Assembly (NCBI RefSeq): GCF_943181435.1 | Contig: NZ_OW969598.1 | Coordinates: forward strand, 806,001 to 870,000 | Direction: 5' to 3' | Length of the DNA: 64,000 nt | DNA from: Neisseria sp. Marseille-Q6792 | GTDB taxonomy: Bacteria; Pseudomonadota; Gammaproteobacteria; Burkholderiales; Neisseriaceae | The notes under the pieces: generated by a model | Seen by the model: the letters and a program-made list of their open reading frames with translations, nothing else | What the model was told of the DNA's origin: nothing | Database searches by the model: none | Part shown: positions 27,781-36,417 of the stretch, one piece after another | Position numbering within the stretch: the first letter of the stretch is position 1 | How the letters are laid out: every line of letters begins with the position of its first letter | Program-made: the position numbers and the translations under genes

Positions 27781-28999
27781 GAGACCTTTGCAAAAAAGCC
27801 CTTCCCTCGACAACCGAAACCCAAACACAGGTTTTCGGCTGTTTCCCCCCAAAAATCACTCCTGATTCTACCCAAATACCCCCTTAATCCTCCCCAGATA
27901 CCCGATAATCAGGCATCCAACCGCCTTTTAGGCAGCAACAGGCACACTTAGCCTGTTGGCGGCTTTCAACAGGTTCAAACACATCGCCTTCAGATGGCTT
28001 TGCGCACTCACTTTAATCAGCCCAAAATAGGCTGCCCGCGCATAGCGGAATTTACGGTGCAGCGTACCGAAGCTTTGTTCGACCACATAACGGGTCTTCG
28101 ATAAATACCGGTTGCGTTTGGTTTGCGTTTCCGTCAGCGGACGGTTGCGGTGGGCTTTGCGCATAATACCGTCTAACAACTGATGCTCTTCCAGATGTTG
28201 CCGGTTTTCCTCGCTGTCATAGCCTTTGTCGGCATAGACGGTCGTACCTTCGGGCAGTCCTTCCAACAAAGGCGACAGGTGTTTGCACTCATGGGCATTG
28301 GCGGGGGTAATGTGCAGTTTCTCGATATAGCCTTCCGCATCGGTACGGGTATGTTGTTTGTAACCGAGTTTGTAGAGGCCGTTTTTCTTTATCCAACGGG
28401 CATCTTTGTCCTTACTCGGTGTGGTTTGGCCGCTGACTTGGCCTTCTTCATCGACTTCTATAGCCTGACGCTGTTTGTGCTGGCAGTCTGAATAATGGTG
28501 GCATCAACGACAGCAGCGGATGCTTTCTCTATTTTTAAACCTTTTTCGGTCAGTTGGCGGTTAATCAGTTTGAGCAGTTCGGACGGGGTGTTGTCTTGCG
28601 CCAGCCAGTTACGGTAACGGCATAAGGTGCTGTAATCGGGAATGCTCAGTTCGTTAAAACGGCAAAACAGGTTGAAGTCGATGCAGGTAATGAGGCTGTG
28701 TTCGAGTTCGGGATCGGAGAGGCTGTGCCATTGTCCGAGCAGGACGGCTTTGAACATGGATAGCAGTGGATAGGCGGGACGGCCGCGGTGGTCTCGAAGG
28801 TAACGGGTTTTTTGACGATTTAGGTACTGTTCGATCGGTTGCCAATCAATCACCTGATCCAACTTCAATAGTGGGAAGCGGTCGATGTGTTTGGCAATCA
28901 TGGCTTGTGCGGTTTGCCGGAAGAAGGTGCTTATGAGAAATCCCCTAAATGTCTTGGTGGGAATTTAGGGGATTTTTGGGGGGATTTTGCAAAGGTCTC
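27781..28999 (-). mobile_element. IS5-family insertion sequence, IS1106-like, copy 2
   Basis: A 1219-base element ending in GAGACCTTTGCAAAA (from 27781) and TTTTGCAAAGGTCTC (to 28999), in opposite orientation to copy 1. It interrupts the truncated tpsA remnant on the left. The DNA on its right is not the continuation of tpsA, so sequence was lost or rearranged at the insertion. The element carries the same transposase gene, also inactive. Confidence 0.85.
27928..28934 (-). pseudogene. IS5-family (IS1106-like) transposase, frameshifted and without its start codon
   Basis: Minus-strand transposase in two frames (28901-28458 and then to 27928). It shares with copy 1 the identical one-base loss at the codons for ASTNS. 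In addition the ATG that opens copy 1 is ATA here (28934-28932), so translation could only begin at an internal methionine (MIAKHIDR). The second frameshift of copy 1 is absent. The catalytic Asp, Asp and Glu positions remain. Confidence 0.87.
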
Positions 29000-29048
29000 A
29001 GCCTGCACCATTCAAGGCTACCTGAAAATTCATTTCTAAAATAAAAGC

Positions 29049-29709
29049 TCATTGGTTCAATGCCGCCAATCTCGCCCGAACTTTTGCAGCCGCATCTACC
29101 GTGCTGTTACCAACGATAACGTTTTGCTTGTCGTCGAAATACTGCACGGCAGGGAGGTCGCGCAGGAAGCCGTCAATATCCTGTACTGTCAGGGAACGGC
29201 CGTGCATATCCCAGCCGACATTGAGGGCGCGTCCTTTGACGGCAGCCATGCGGTCGTGCAGATGGCCGTAGAGGTGGTATAGGCCGTGGTGGATGCCGTC
29301 CCATTCATATAAGGGATAGTGGCACAAAATCGCGGTATTGCCGATTTCGGGCAGTTTGAGCCGCAGGTATATAGATGGCGGACGAGAGCAACGGATGGCC
29401 GTCGGCTTTGCGCGTGTTGAGGAAATGTGCTTCGTTTTGCCGAATCAGGTAGTCGTGGTTGCCGTAGATCAAATGGCGTTGCCCGTTAAGCCGTTGCAGC
29501 ACGGCTTCGATGTGTGCGGGCTTTTTGGCAAAGCAGACATCGCCGAGGTTGTACACAGTGTCTTGCGGGGTAACGACGCAGTTCCAGCAGTCGATCAGGT
29601 ATTCGTTCAGCTCCTCGGCGTTATCGCTTTGCAAGCGGAATTGCGGGCAGTATCGGGCGATGTTAGGATGGGAGAAGTGCCAGTCGGCTGTGAAATAGGT
29701 TTGAGGCAT
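29049..29709 (-). pseudogene. Metallophosphoesterase, frameshifted
   Basis: Two overlapping minus-strand frames (29709-29305 and 29327-29049) make one calcineurin-like phosphoesterase. The first carries FTADWHFSH, LGDVCFAKK and YGNHDYLI, the metal-binding Asp, Asn and His motifs; the second carries LCHYPLYEWDG and YGHLHDRM. The join is a one-base gain or loss in the TATATA run near 29372. The intact protein would have been about 220 residues of the YfcE-like or phage-type group. A hairpin with Kingella-type uptake words lies just upstream of its start. Confidence 0.82.
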
Positions 29710-29750
29710 GGGATATTCGGTTTCTGGTCATCTGACAATGAAAAATAAGG

Positions 29751-29808
29751 TGCAGGCTGCTTTAGAGGCCGTCTGAAACGGGGTTGGCGCGATAAAAAGC
29801 AGCCTGCA
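29751..29808. terminator. Inverted pair of AAGCAGCCTGCA words with an AG-DUS in the loop
   Basis: TGCAGGCTGCTT (29751-29762) and AAGCAGCCTGCA (29797-29808) pair across a loop that contains AGGCCGTCTGAA (29766-29777). It separates two minus-strand genes. The arms correspond to the uptake dialect I recall for Kingella. Confidence 0.65.
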
Positions 29809-29820
29809 CTTTTTGCCTAC

Positions 29821-30702
29821 CTATCTGCCGGTCAATACCAACCGTCGGCAGAAGGCTTCCCAATCGGCAAGGGGTACAACGCGTGTGCCGTCTGCCAACG
29901 GGTGTACATCGGAAGCGCAGGCAGTGCGCCAATAGATGTAAAACGGAAGTTTGGCGATGTCGGCTTCCGATACGGCAGGGGCATTATCCTATTCTGGCAT
30001 ATGCACAATCGGCAGGCCGAAATAACTGTATTGGCCGTCTACGGCTTGGTTGTCTGTGTGGTCGGTTTGGCAGCGGTGTTTACCGGTACGGACAAACCGG
30101 CGGCAGAAGGCGTTCCAATCGTGCAGGAAAATGGCGGCTTGTCCGTCTATCAGGCTTTGGGCGGAACCGATGCTGCTGTCCCGCCAAAACGGGTAAAACG
30201 GCAATTCGGCGATGTGGCGCTCCATGACGACTGGGCAATCGCCCTGTCCTGCCGGCCGCATTACCGGAACGCCGAAACAAGCGGTTTCAGGCAAGGCATG
30301 TGCAGGCTGCATGAAGGCGTTTTGCAGGATAACGGCCGCTTCGGCAGGTTCGATACCCAAACTATCTATGGCAGGCTGTAAGGTTGCAGGCAGGTCGCAA
30401 AAGCAGCCTGCACCTTCCGGCAGGCAATACACCGAGTTGTGCGTATGGGCCAGTGGTACCGCCCATCGGGTAACGGGCGAAGTGCGGATTCGGCTGCCTG
30501 CGGCAAAGCGCCTCGACCCGTCTTGGGCGACCGTGCCGTACACCACAGCATACTCGGATTTACCGGGCGTGTGGTAGCGCGTGAAGGTCCAACCAGCCAG
30601 TACGCAAGTGGATATCGTACAGTCGTAGACATGTGTTGATTGGATGATATGAGCGGGGGTGTTTGGCATGGGTTCATTCCTGAAATGGCGAGGGTTAGAC
30701 AA
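29821..30702 (-). pseudogene. Hypothetical gene with internal repeat, split by an in-frame amber codon
   Basis: The open part (30702-29989) encodes 237 residues of unknown function with no signal peptide. A TAG at 29991-29989 stops it, but the same frame continues open to a TAG at 29821-29823. The region after the first stop (ADIAKLPFYIYWRT ... DWEAFCRRLVLTG) repeats the region before it (RHIAELPFYPFWRD ... DWNAFCRRFVRTG), with YFGLPIVHMPE matching CFGVPVMRPAG. So the original protein probably had two tandem copies of a module of about 65 residues, and a point mutation truncated the second. The ATG at 30669 is an alternative start. An AAGCAGCCTGCA word lies inside (30401-30412). I do not recognise the family. 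Confidence 0.7.
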
Positions 30703-31167
30703 CCACAGTCATTGCGGGGTATGCAGATTGCCTGAAATTTCGCGTTACACTTCAATCGCGCTCCTGTTCCGATAATCAGTTTGGACAATTATTTTTTTGG
30801 AATACCTTTGGGATTAATGATCATGCAGCAGTCTTAAATTTTTGCATACATGGCCGCGTGCTTATCTCCTGCAAGACGTGAGCGAGGCTGAGCAAATCCA
30901 TATTGTTAACAAAATAAAGATTTAGTGGAGACTACTGCAAGTTGGGGTGTGGGCTTGAGCAGAAAGTAGTTCAGTACAATAGTGTTTGACGCGCCATTAA
31001 ACTGCTATATCTCTCCGGCCAGAAGAAGTAGATGTTGACGAAAATTGTTTTCTACTCTACCCATCAAGAAGTTTAATAGGTATGAAGAGATTGTCTGAAA
31101 ATTGATTTTCAGACGATCTTTTGTAGAGACTACTATAGTAAAAATAATTTACCTTACATCCTATAAA
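30703..31167. other. Non-coding stretch before the recombinase element
   Basis: No credible gene. It contains a hairpin at 31093-31114 and otherwise unremarkable, increasingly AT-rich sequence. The left edge of the recombinase element probably lies within it, but I can see no defined end. Confidence 0.5.
31093..31114. terminator. Hairpin with partial uptake core
   Basis: GTCTGAAAAT (31093-31102) pairs with ATTTTCAGAC (31105-31114) with a two-base loop, followed by GATCTTTTG. It could end the minus-strand recombinase operon. Confidence 0.55.
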
Positions 31168-31578
31168 TTACCTACGTTGACGGTTAACAGCAATAAGAGG
31201 TTTATTTAGTGTATCTTGTGTCATCCCATGCATATATGCATTATATTGCCATACAATAAATTGCTGTTTATATCGCTCATTAATTTCTTCCAAGCGTTGT
31301 ACCTGAGCTTTTAAATTCTTAACTTGCTTTTGCAGATAATCCATTGTTACATTCGGTTCTGGGTTAGCTTTTGCTTTTTCTTTAAGCTTTTGTTTTTGTT
31401 TGCTAAATGTCTCTTGTATATCTGGATAATTAGCTAGTGATTGTCTTTCAATGCTTTTAACATTCAATAATTCTGAAACTTTAGAACAAAGTAAATCCCA
31501 TGTTAGTTTATCTTCCCAAGTCTTAATCATCATGATGATATCTTCTAAATTTTCTTCTGTAACAAGAATTTTTGGCAT
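31168..31578 (-). CDS. Small coiled-coil protein, third gene of a recombinase trio
   Basis: A 136-residue AT-rich gene. The protein has a central coiled coil (about residues 55-110, with KQKQKLKEKAKA and KNLKAQVQRLEEINERY). Its start lies one base after the stop of the middle gene of the trio, so the genes are coupled. Such small coiled-coil proteins are the third member of three-gene tyrosine-recombinase elements (Tn554 tnpC-like or GmtX-like). The exact family is not confirmed. It looks intact although its partner is destroyed. Confidence 0.6.
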   Translation of the reverse strand: MPKILVTEENLEDIIMMIKTWEDKLTWDLLCSKVSELLNVKSIERQSLANYPDIQETFSKQKQKLKEKAKANPEPNVTMDYLQKQVKNLKAQVQRLEEINERYKQQFIVWQYNAYMHGMTQDTLNKPLIAVNRQRR

Positions 31579-31849
31579 ACTATAACTCCATTAGTCTATA
31601 TAACTCATCGTCTAATTTAGCTGTTTCTGGTTTTTGAATATCTATATCCATTCCTTTTTCTTGTAAAGCTAATTTAACTGGAGAAGGGTCATACTCATCA
31701 GGCATTCGTAATAACGATCCATTTGGGATTTCACTATTTTCTAAGAATTTAATTTTAGTTTTTATATGTGTTAATCTCCACCATAGGTTACTTATCCAAC
31801 GATCTGCTCCAAAAACACCTATTCTATGGTGTTCTTTCGCTTTACTTAA

Positions 31850-32564
31850 GGGGCTGTACTAGATTAGCAGATATGTTACCCTCAAAGTATGAAGATAACA
31901 CACTGCAAATTAAAGAAAAAAGTACAGAAAGAACTGCTCCGTTTTTTTGTGCTGGAAGTTACCGCCCGTTCTGCCGCCGATATTTTGGGTATCCATCCCA
32001 ATTCGGCAGCACTGTTCTACCGTAAAATCCGCACGGTTATCAATTATCATTTGGCCTTGGCTGCCGATGAGGTTTTTGGAGGGCTCTATTGAGCTGGACG
32101 AAAGCTATTTCGGCGGACGACGTAAAGGTAGACGTGGTCGCGGTGCAGCAGGAAAAGTGGTTGTCTTCGGCATTCTGAAACTCAACGGACGGGTCTATAC
32201 TGTTGTCGTAGATAATGCCAAGTCTGAAACGTTACTCCCTGTCATCAAAAAGAAAATCATGCCGGACAGTATTGTTTATACCGATAGTCTGAGCAGCTAC
32301 GACAAGTTGGACGTGAGCGGTTTTATTCATTACCGCATCAACCATTCCAAGGAATTTGCAGACCGTCAAAACCACATTAACGGCATTGAGAACTTTTAGA
32401 ATCAGGCAAAACGCGTCTTGCGAAAATACAACGGAATCGATCGCAAATCTTTCCCGCTGTTCTTGAAAGAATGCGAATTTCGATTTAACTTCGGCACACC
32501 GTCTCAACAGCTTAAAATCCTGCGGGATTGGTGTGGAATTTAGGGATAATCTAGTACAGCCCCT
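31850..32564 (+). mobile_element. IS1016-like insertion sequence (IS1595 family)
   Basis: A 715-base element with ends GGGGCTGTACTAGATTA (31850) and TAATCTAGTACAGCCCC (32564). It lies inside the middle gene of the recombinase trio. No 8-base target duplication is seen; instead the flanks GCTTTACTTAA and TAAGGTAAAGC form an imperfect inverted extension. The transposase is a pseudogene. Confidence 0.82.
31889..32541 (+). pseudogene. IS1016-like (ISXO2-type) transposase, frameshifted with a nonsense codon
   Basis: The first frame (MKITHCKLKKKVQKELL ... DEVFGG) stops at TGA 32090; the second continues IELDESYFGGRRKGRRGRGAAGK, with the conserved DDE-type Asp and the YTDSLSSYDKLDV and RINHSKEFADRQNHINGIENF stretches. 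An extra base near 32080 causes the shift. Then TGG in the conserved GIENFWNQAKR has become TAG (32397-32399). After it the frame goes on to FGTPSQQLKILRDWCGI. Two independent lesions make the copy inert. Confidence 0.83.
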
Positions 32565-32953
32565 AAGGTAAAGCTTTCTAGCAGCAATGCAACTGATTTA
32601 TCAACTCCATAATAACCATACTCATGCCATGAGAGCAAAAAACCTTTTAGTGCACCTAAATACCATTCATGATCTTTTCCTAATTTATTTTTCCAATCCA
32701 AGATTATTGGCACGTTAATATTTTCCAATCTAGTTGAAATTACTAATCGTTGGAACTGTTGGTACATGTGAGATACGTGATAACTTGAATATTTTTCGGC
32801 ATATATTGCTAATGTCTTTCTAAACCCTTCTAATGTTTTTTATTAATTCCTAATATATGTTTAGAAAAATTAATCTTTATTTCTTTGCTTATATGCCAAG
32901 AATTTTCCCTTTCATCAAATACATATCCATCTCTAGATTGTCTAATAATTTTA

Positions 32954-34231
32954 TTATGATTCATAATCATCAACCTTTTTCTGAAACTCAATTTGAAGTT
33001 CTAATAATATCTTGTTAGCTTTTTCTCTAATATAACGTTGATTATAGAAATTACCTGATTTTTCTGACGTATGCCCCATGAGATGCTGTCTTATCTTTGC
33101 CTCTTTTTCAGAGGAGATAAAATCTTTATGGGAAGAATCATGATTTAAATTTTTATTATTCTTATCCACTTTTCGTGAAAAATATAAGTTCCATTCATGA
33201 CGAAAAATATGCGGATGAATAATCGAGAATCTTGGATCTACCTTTTTCATCATTGGTACAATAACGTTATCAAAAGAACTTGTACTAATTGGACTCCCTT
33301 GAGTTTTTCCTTTTCGATGAGTTACAAACAAATATGGATGTGTATTCGCATTGGGAACTTTAGAACGATAATTCATAATATAATCATTAAGGAGTTGAGC
33401 TATCTTTTGTGATATTGGCAAGCGCCTTTCTTTAGTTTTACTAACTGCCTGAATTTTTCTTGTATCAAATTTATCATCATGCGTTCGCTTTATTGTAACT
33501 GATGGTTTAGCAGTCCCTATATCGATAAATGGTATTTTAAGTGATAATAGTTCTCCCCTTCTAATTTCTAATTCTTTCAGTAAGATAAACATTAAATGGT
33601 TTCTTTTTCTTATTCCGATATCTTGAAACGGATTATTAGGATTTGAAAAGTTTGCAATAGACATAAACTCATCTAACAATCCATCGGGTAACTCACTTTC
33701 TGGTTTTATAGATAATGCTTTATGATTCTTAGGTCTTACTCCTTTAATTAGCATAAGTAATTTTTTTAATTTCTCAACATATTCGTTAGATGTACTTATT
33801 ACTTTAGATAGAAATAAAATGTATTCTGAAAACGTTGTTAACCTATTGTATTGGTGACTAAGGGATACAGACGGGTAAATATCAATAAATTGAGTTCGAC
33901 CTTTCATTAACACACTTTTTTTCGTACTAATTACATTCTTTTGCTTTTTTACATTTAGTCTCATATGTTGAATAAGCGATTCTAATTGATTTTCTGTTAA
34001 GAGTATCTCTTTATGAATTAGATCACTAATAACAAGATTATTCTCTTTTTCCCAGCTCATTAACCATTGTATGATTCCTAGTTTATTTCTAATGGTATTT
34101 ACTGCGGATTGATTACGTAGTTCTACTGTCACCCATAGGGTTGAATAAAAATCAGGTATACCAGTTTTCTCATTAACTAACAGAGAAAAGCGTTCTCCAT
34201 TTGAAAACAGGATTGTTTCTAGTCTATACAT
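32954..34231 (-). CDS. Tyrosine recombinase/integrase, first gene of the trio
   Basis: A 425-residue AT-rich gene. The C-terminal catalytic domain has the tyrosine-recombinase set: Arg in EIRRGELLSL, HPHIFRHEWN (His-x-x-Arg), the HLMGHTSEKSGNFY block with its His, and the Tyr nine residues after it (NFYNQ). The N-terminal part is a core-binding domain. It overlaps the next gene by 11 bases. Long N-terminal extension and operon structure fit the recombinase trio elements (Tn554 TnpA or GmtY type) better than a phage integrase. It looks intact. Base composition differs sharply from the neighbouring ssb. Confidence 0.8.
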   Translation of the reverse strand: MYRLETILFSNGERFSLLVNEKTGIPDFYSTLWVTVELRNQSAVNTIRNKLGIIQWLMSWEKENNLVISDLIHKEILLTENQLESLIQHMRLNVKKQKNVISTKKSVLMKGRTQFIDIYPSVSLSHQYNRLTTFSEYILFLSKVISTSNEYVEKLKKLLMLIKGVRPKNHKALSIKPESELPDGLLDEFMSIANFSNPNNPFQDIGIRKRNHLMFILLKELEIRRGELLSLKIPFIDIGTAKPSVTIKRTHDDKFDTRKIQAVSKTKERRLPISQKIAQLLNDYIMNYRSKVPNANTHPYLFVTHRKGKTQGSPISTSSFDNVIVPMMKKVDPRFSIIHPHIFRHEWNLYFSRKVDKNNKNLNHDSSHKDFISSEKEAKIRQHLMGHTSEKSGNFYNQRYIREKANKILLELQIEFQKKVDDYES

Positions 34232-34300
34232 ATCTACTAAATTTACAGAGTTTATATATAAATACTAACAAATAAGATAACAAACGTTAAAATAAGTGTA

Positions 34301-34333
34301 AAAAAAGAGAAACCTTGTTATATAAGGTTTCTC
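34301..34333 (-). terminator. Rho-independent terminator after ssb
   Basis: On the minus strand GAGAAACCTT (34333-34324) pairs with AAGGTTTCTC (34316-34307) with a six-base loop, followed by TTTTTT (34306-34301). It lies downstream of ssb. Confidence 0.8.
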
Positions 34334-34378
34334 TAGGTTTTAATAATTTATTTTTTACAAAATTCAAGTATATAGAAT

Positions 34379-34921
34379 TCAGAACGGGATATCGTCGTCA
34401 ATATCCTCAACCGGTATGGCATGGGCTGCGGGAGCCGGTTGGCGGCGCGGCGCGGCAGGTGTTTCTTCGGGTGTTTCTTGGGGATAAGACGGGGCAGCAG
34501 GAGAAGCTTGCTGCCTTTGCGGCGCAGAACGTTGGTAGCCCTCCTGACTCTGACCATAACCTTCCTCGTAAGGCGCGCCGCCGCTGTTTTCATTGCGCCC
34601 GCCCAACATTTTCATTTCGTTGGCGACAATATCGTAAGCGGTGCGTTCGATGCCGTCTTTGCCTTGGTATTTGCGGCTTTGGATTTTGCCTTCCAAATAA
34701 ACCAGCCCGCCTTTTTTGAGGTATTGGCCGGCAATTTCCGCCAGTTTGCGGTACATCGTGATGTTGTGCCACTCAGTACGCTCTACACGTTGGCCGTTGC
34801 GGTCGTTCCATGTTTCGCTGGTAGCGACTGAAAAATTGCAGACGGCTTCGCCGTTGGGCATATAGCGCACTTCGGGATCGCGTCCGAGGCGGCCGATAAG
34901 GATGACTTTGTTCAATGACAT
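34379..34921 (-). CDS. ssb: Single-stranded DNA-binding protein
   Basis: A 180-residue protein. The N-terminal OB fold ([20 protein letters not shown], then [21 protein letters not shown]) is followed by a Gln/Pro/Ala-rich linker and an acidic tip DIDDDIPF that recruits partner proteins. It protects ssDNA in replication, repair and recombination, and in Neisseria during transformation. The gene ends 147 bases from the recombinase element and starts three bases after the stop of the upstream MFS gene, so the two share a transcript. Confidence 0.96.
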   Translation of the reverse strand: MSLNKVILIGRLGRDPEVRYMPNGEAVCNFSVATSETWNDRNGQRVERTEWHNITMYRKLAEIAGQYLKKGGLVYLEGKIQSRKYQGKDGIERTAYDIVANEMKMLGGRNENSGGAPYEEGYGQSQEGYQRSAPQRQQASPAAPSYPQETPEETPAAPRRQPAPAAHAIPVEDIDDDIPF

Positions 34922-34924
34922 TTT

Positions 34925-36307
34925 TTAAACTCCTGTGATGATTTTTTCAGCGGCAGCCTGATCGAAACCCTTCTGCAACACTTTGAGATAGACGGTCTGC
35001 CTGTCGAAACTGAAACCGATGTCTTCCACGCCTTCGAGTTGCGACAAGGCGCATTGCAAACCGTCCTGATTGCCCTGCCACACGCCGCCGACAGGGTAAC
35101 TGAGGTTTTTGACGGGCTTGGGCGCGGGCGATAAAACGGCAATTACCAGCCACAGCAGCATCAATATGCTGCAAAAGGCAAACACGCCGGAAAAGCCGTA
35201 TTTTTGAAACAGCAAGCCGCCTGCCGCGCCGCCGGCAAACAGTCCGAGCGACTGCATCGTGTTATACACACCCATCGCCGTACCCTTCAGGTCGGACGGC
35301 GCGATTTTGGAAACCATAGACGGCAGGCTCGCTTCCAACACATTAAAACCGATAAAGTAAACAACCAAATAAGCGGTAATCAAGCCTACCGAGCGCATAC
35401 CGGACAGCAAACCGAGCTGCGCCGCCGCGATGCAGACGATGCCCAAAACAAAAACCTGTTTGAGCTTGTTGCGCGTCTCTCCGACGATAATCAGTGGAAC
35501 CATCACCACCAAGCCCGTAATGGTCGAGGGCAGATAGACTTTCCAATGCTGTATTTTTTCCAAACCGAGCTGGGTCATCGCGAAAGGCAGCGCGGTAAAC
35601 AATGCCATTTGCGCGGCGTGCAGGGCGAAAATGCCGAAATCGAGCGTCAGCAGCCTACGGTTTTTCAAAACTTCGCCTATGCGCGAAGGCTGCGCCTGCG
35701 TATCTTCGTGCAGCTTGGAAACCTCCGGGTCGGGAGTCATCCACGCCACCACGCCGATACTGGCGACGGTTAACATACCGGTCAGCAGAAACAAGCCGCG
35801 TACGCCCACCGCGTCGGCAATCACAGGGGCAACGACGAGGCTGACCGAAAACGTCAGACCGATACTCAAACCGATCATCGCCATTGCGCGGGTACGCACG
35901 CCGTCGCGTGTCAAATCCGCCAGCAGCGCGGTAACCGCCGCACTGACCGCTCCCGCACCCTGTATGGCGCGTGCGGCGACCAGCATGGGCAGCGTATCGG
36001 CGGCGGCGGCAAGGAAGCTGCCCGCCGCAAACACAATCAGCCCGACATAAATGGTTTTCTTGCGCCCGAATTTGTCGGAGGCGATACCCAAAGGCAGTTG
36101 CAGCAATGCCTGCGTCAGCCCGTAAATGCCCATTGCCAGCCCGACCAGCGTTTTGTTGCCTTCCGCGCCGGGCAGCGAGGCGGCATACACCGCCAATACG
36201 GGCAGCACGAGGAACATACCCAGCATACGCAGCGCGTACACGCCGGAAAGCGTCGTACTGGCGCGCCATTCGTGCGGAAACATTTGGATGCGGTTGTCTC
36301 TTGCCAT
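34925..36307 (-). CDS. MFS transporter
   Basis: A 460-residue inner-membrane protein of the major facilitator superfamily with about 12 transmembrane segments; the first loop motif is GIASDKFGRKKTIYVG and the drug-type TM5 region carries AARAIQGAGAVSAAV. The C-terminus has an extra soluble domain of about 60 residues (GGVWQGNQDGLQC to IITGV), like the YajR group of MFS proteins, which have a ferredoxin-like domain there. The start was set at 36307 (MARDNRIQMFP) because the longer frame reads through an uptake sequence (ATGCCGTCTGAA gives MPSE). The substrate is unknown. Confidence 0.85.
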   Translation of the reverse strand: MARDNRIQMFPHEWRASTTLSGVYALRMLGMFLVLPVLAVYAASLPGAEGNKTLVGLAMGIYGLTQALLQLPLGIASDKFGRKKTIYVGLIVFAAGSFLAAAADTLPMLVAARAIQGAGAVSAAVTALLADLTRDGVRTRAMAMIGLSIGLTFSVSLVVAPVIADAVGVRGLFLLTGMLTVASIGVVAWMTPDPEVSKLHEDTQAQPSRIGEVLKNRRLLTLDFGIFALHAAQMALFTALPFAMTQLGLEKIQHWKVYLPSTITGLVVMVPLIIVGETRNKLKQVFVLGIVCIAAAQLGLLSGMRSVGLITAYLVVYFIGFNVLEASLPSMVSKIAPSDLKGTAMGVYNTMQSLGLFAGGAAGGLLFQKYGFSGVFAFCSILMLLWLVIAVLSPAPKPVKNLSYPVGGVWQGNQDGLQCALSQLEGVEDIGFSFDRQTVYLKVLQKGFDQAAAEKIITGV

Positions 36308-36316
36308 AAATAATTT

Positions 36317-36351
36317 TTCAGACGGCATTAACAGTTGCAATGCCGTCTGAA
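36317..36351. repeat. DUS pair, diverging orientation
   Basis: TTCAGACGGCAT (36317-36328) and ATGCCGTCTGAA (36340-36351) lie between the lytic transglycosylase and the MFS gene. The pair can terminate transcription from the transglycosylase gene. Confidence 0.7.
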
Positions 36352-36417
36352 TTTCCAATAAACAGATTTCGGATTATACAGGATTCGCTACGTTTCGGTT
36401 GCAGCCCGGATTCAAAA

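Larger units (their letters stand above)
31580..32964 (-). pseudogene. Middle gene of the recombinase trio, broken by an IS and a frameshift
   Basis: The 5' part starts at ATG 32964, overlapping the integrase stop by 11 bases (MNHNKIIRQSRDGYVFDER). A frameshift in a run of six T (32836-32841) is followed by the frame TLEGFRKTLAIYAEKYSSYHV that runs to the IS1016-like element at 32564. On the other side of the IS the frame (SKAKEHHRIGVFGADRWIS ... DDELYRLMEL) runs from 31849 to a TAG at 31580. Only about 220 codons remain, much less than the 600 or so expected for the middle member of such trios, so the IS insertion came with a deletion. Function in the element is inferred from position. Confidence 0.68.

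Noticed and set aside
30366..30788. Second minus-strand frame overlapping the repeat-containing hypothetical
   Set aside because: It is out of frame with the module repeat and has no family features.
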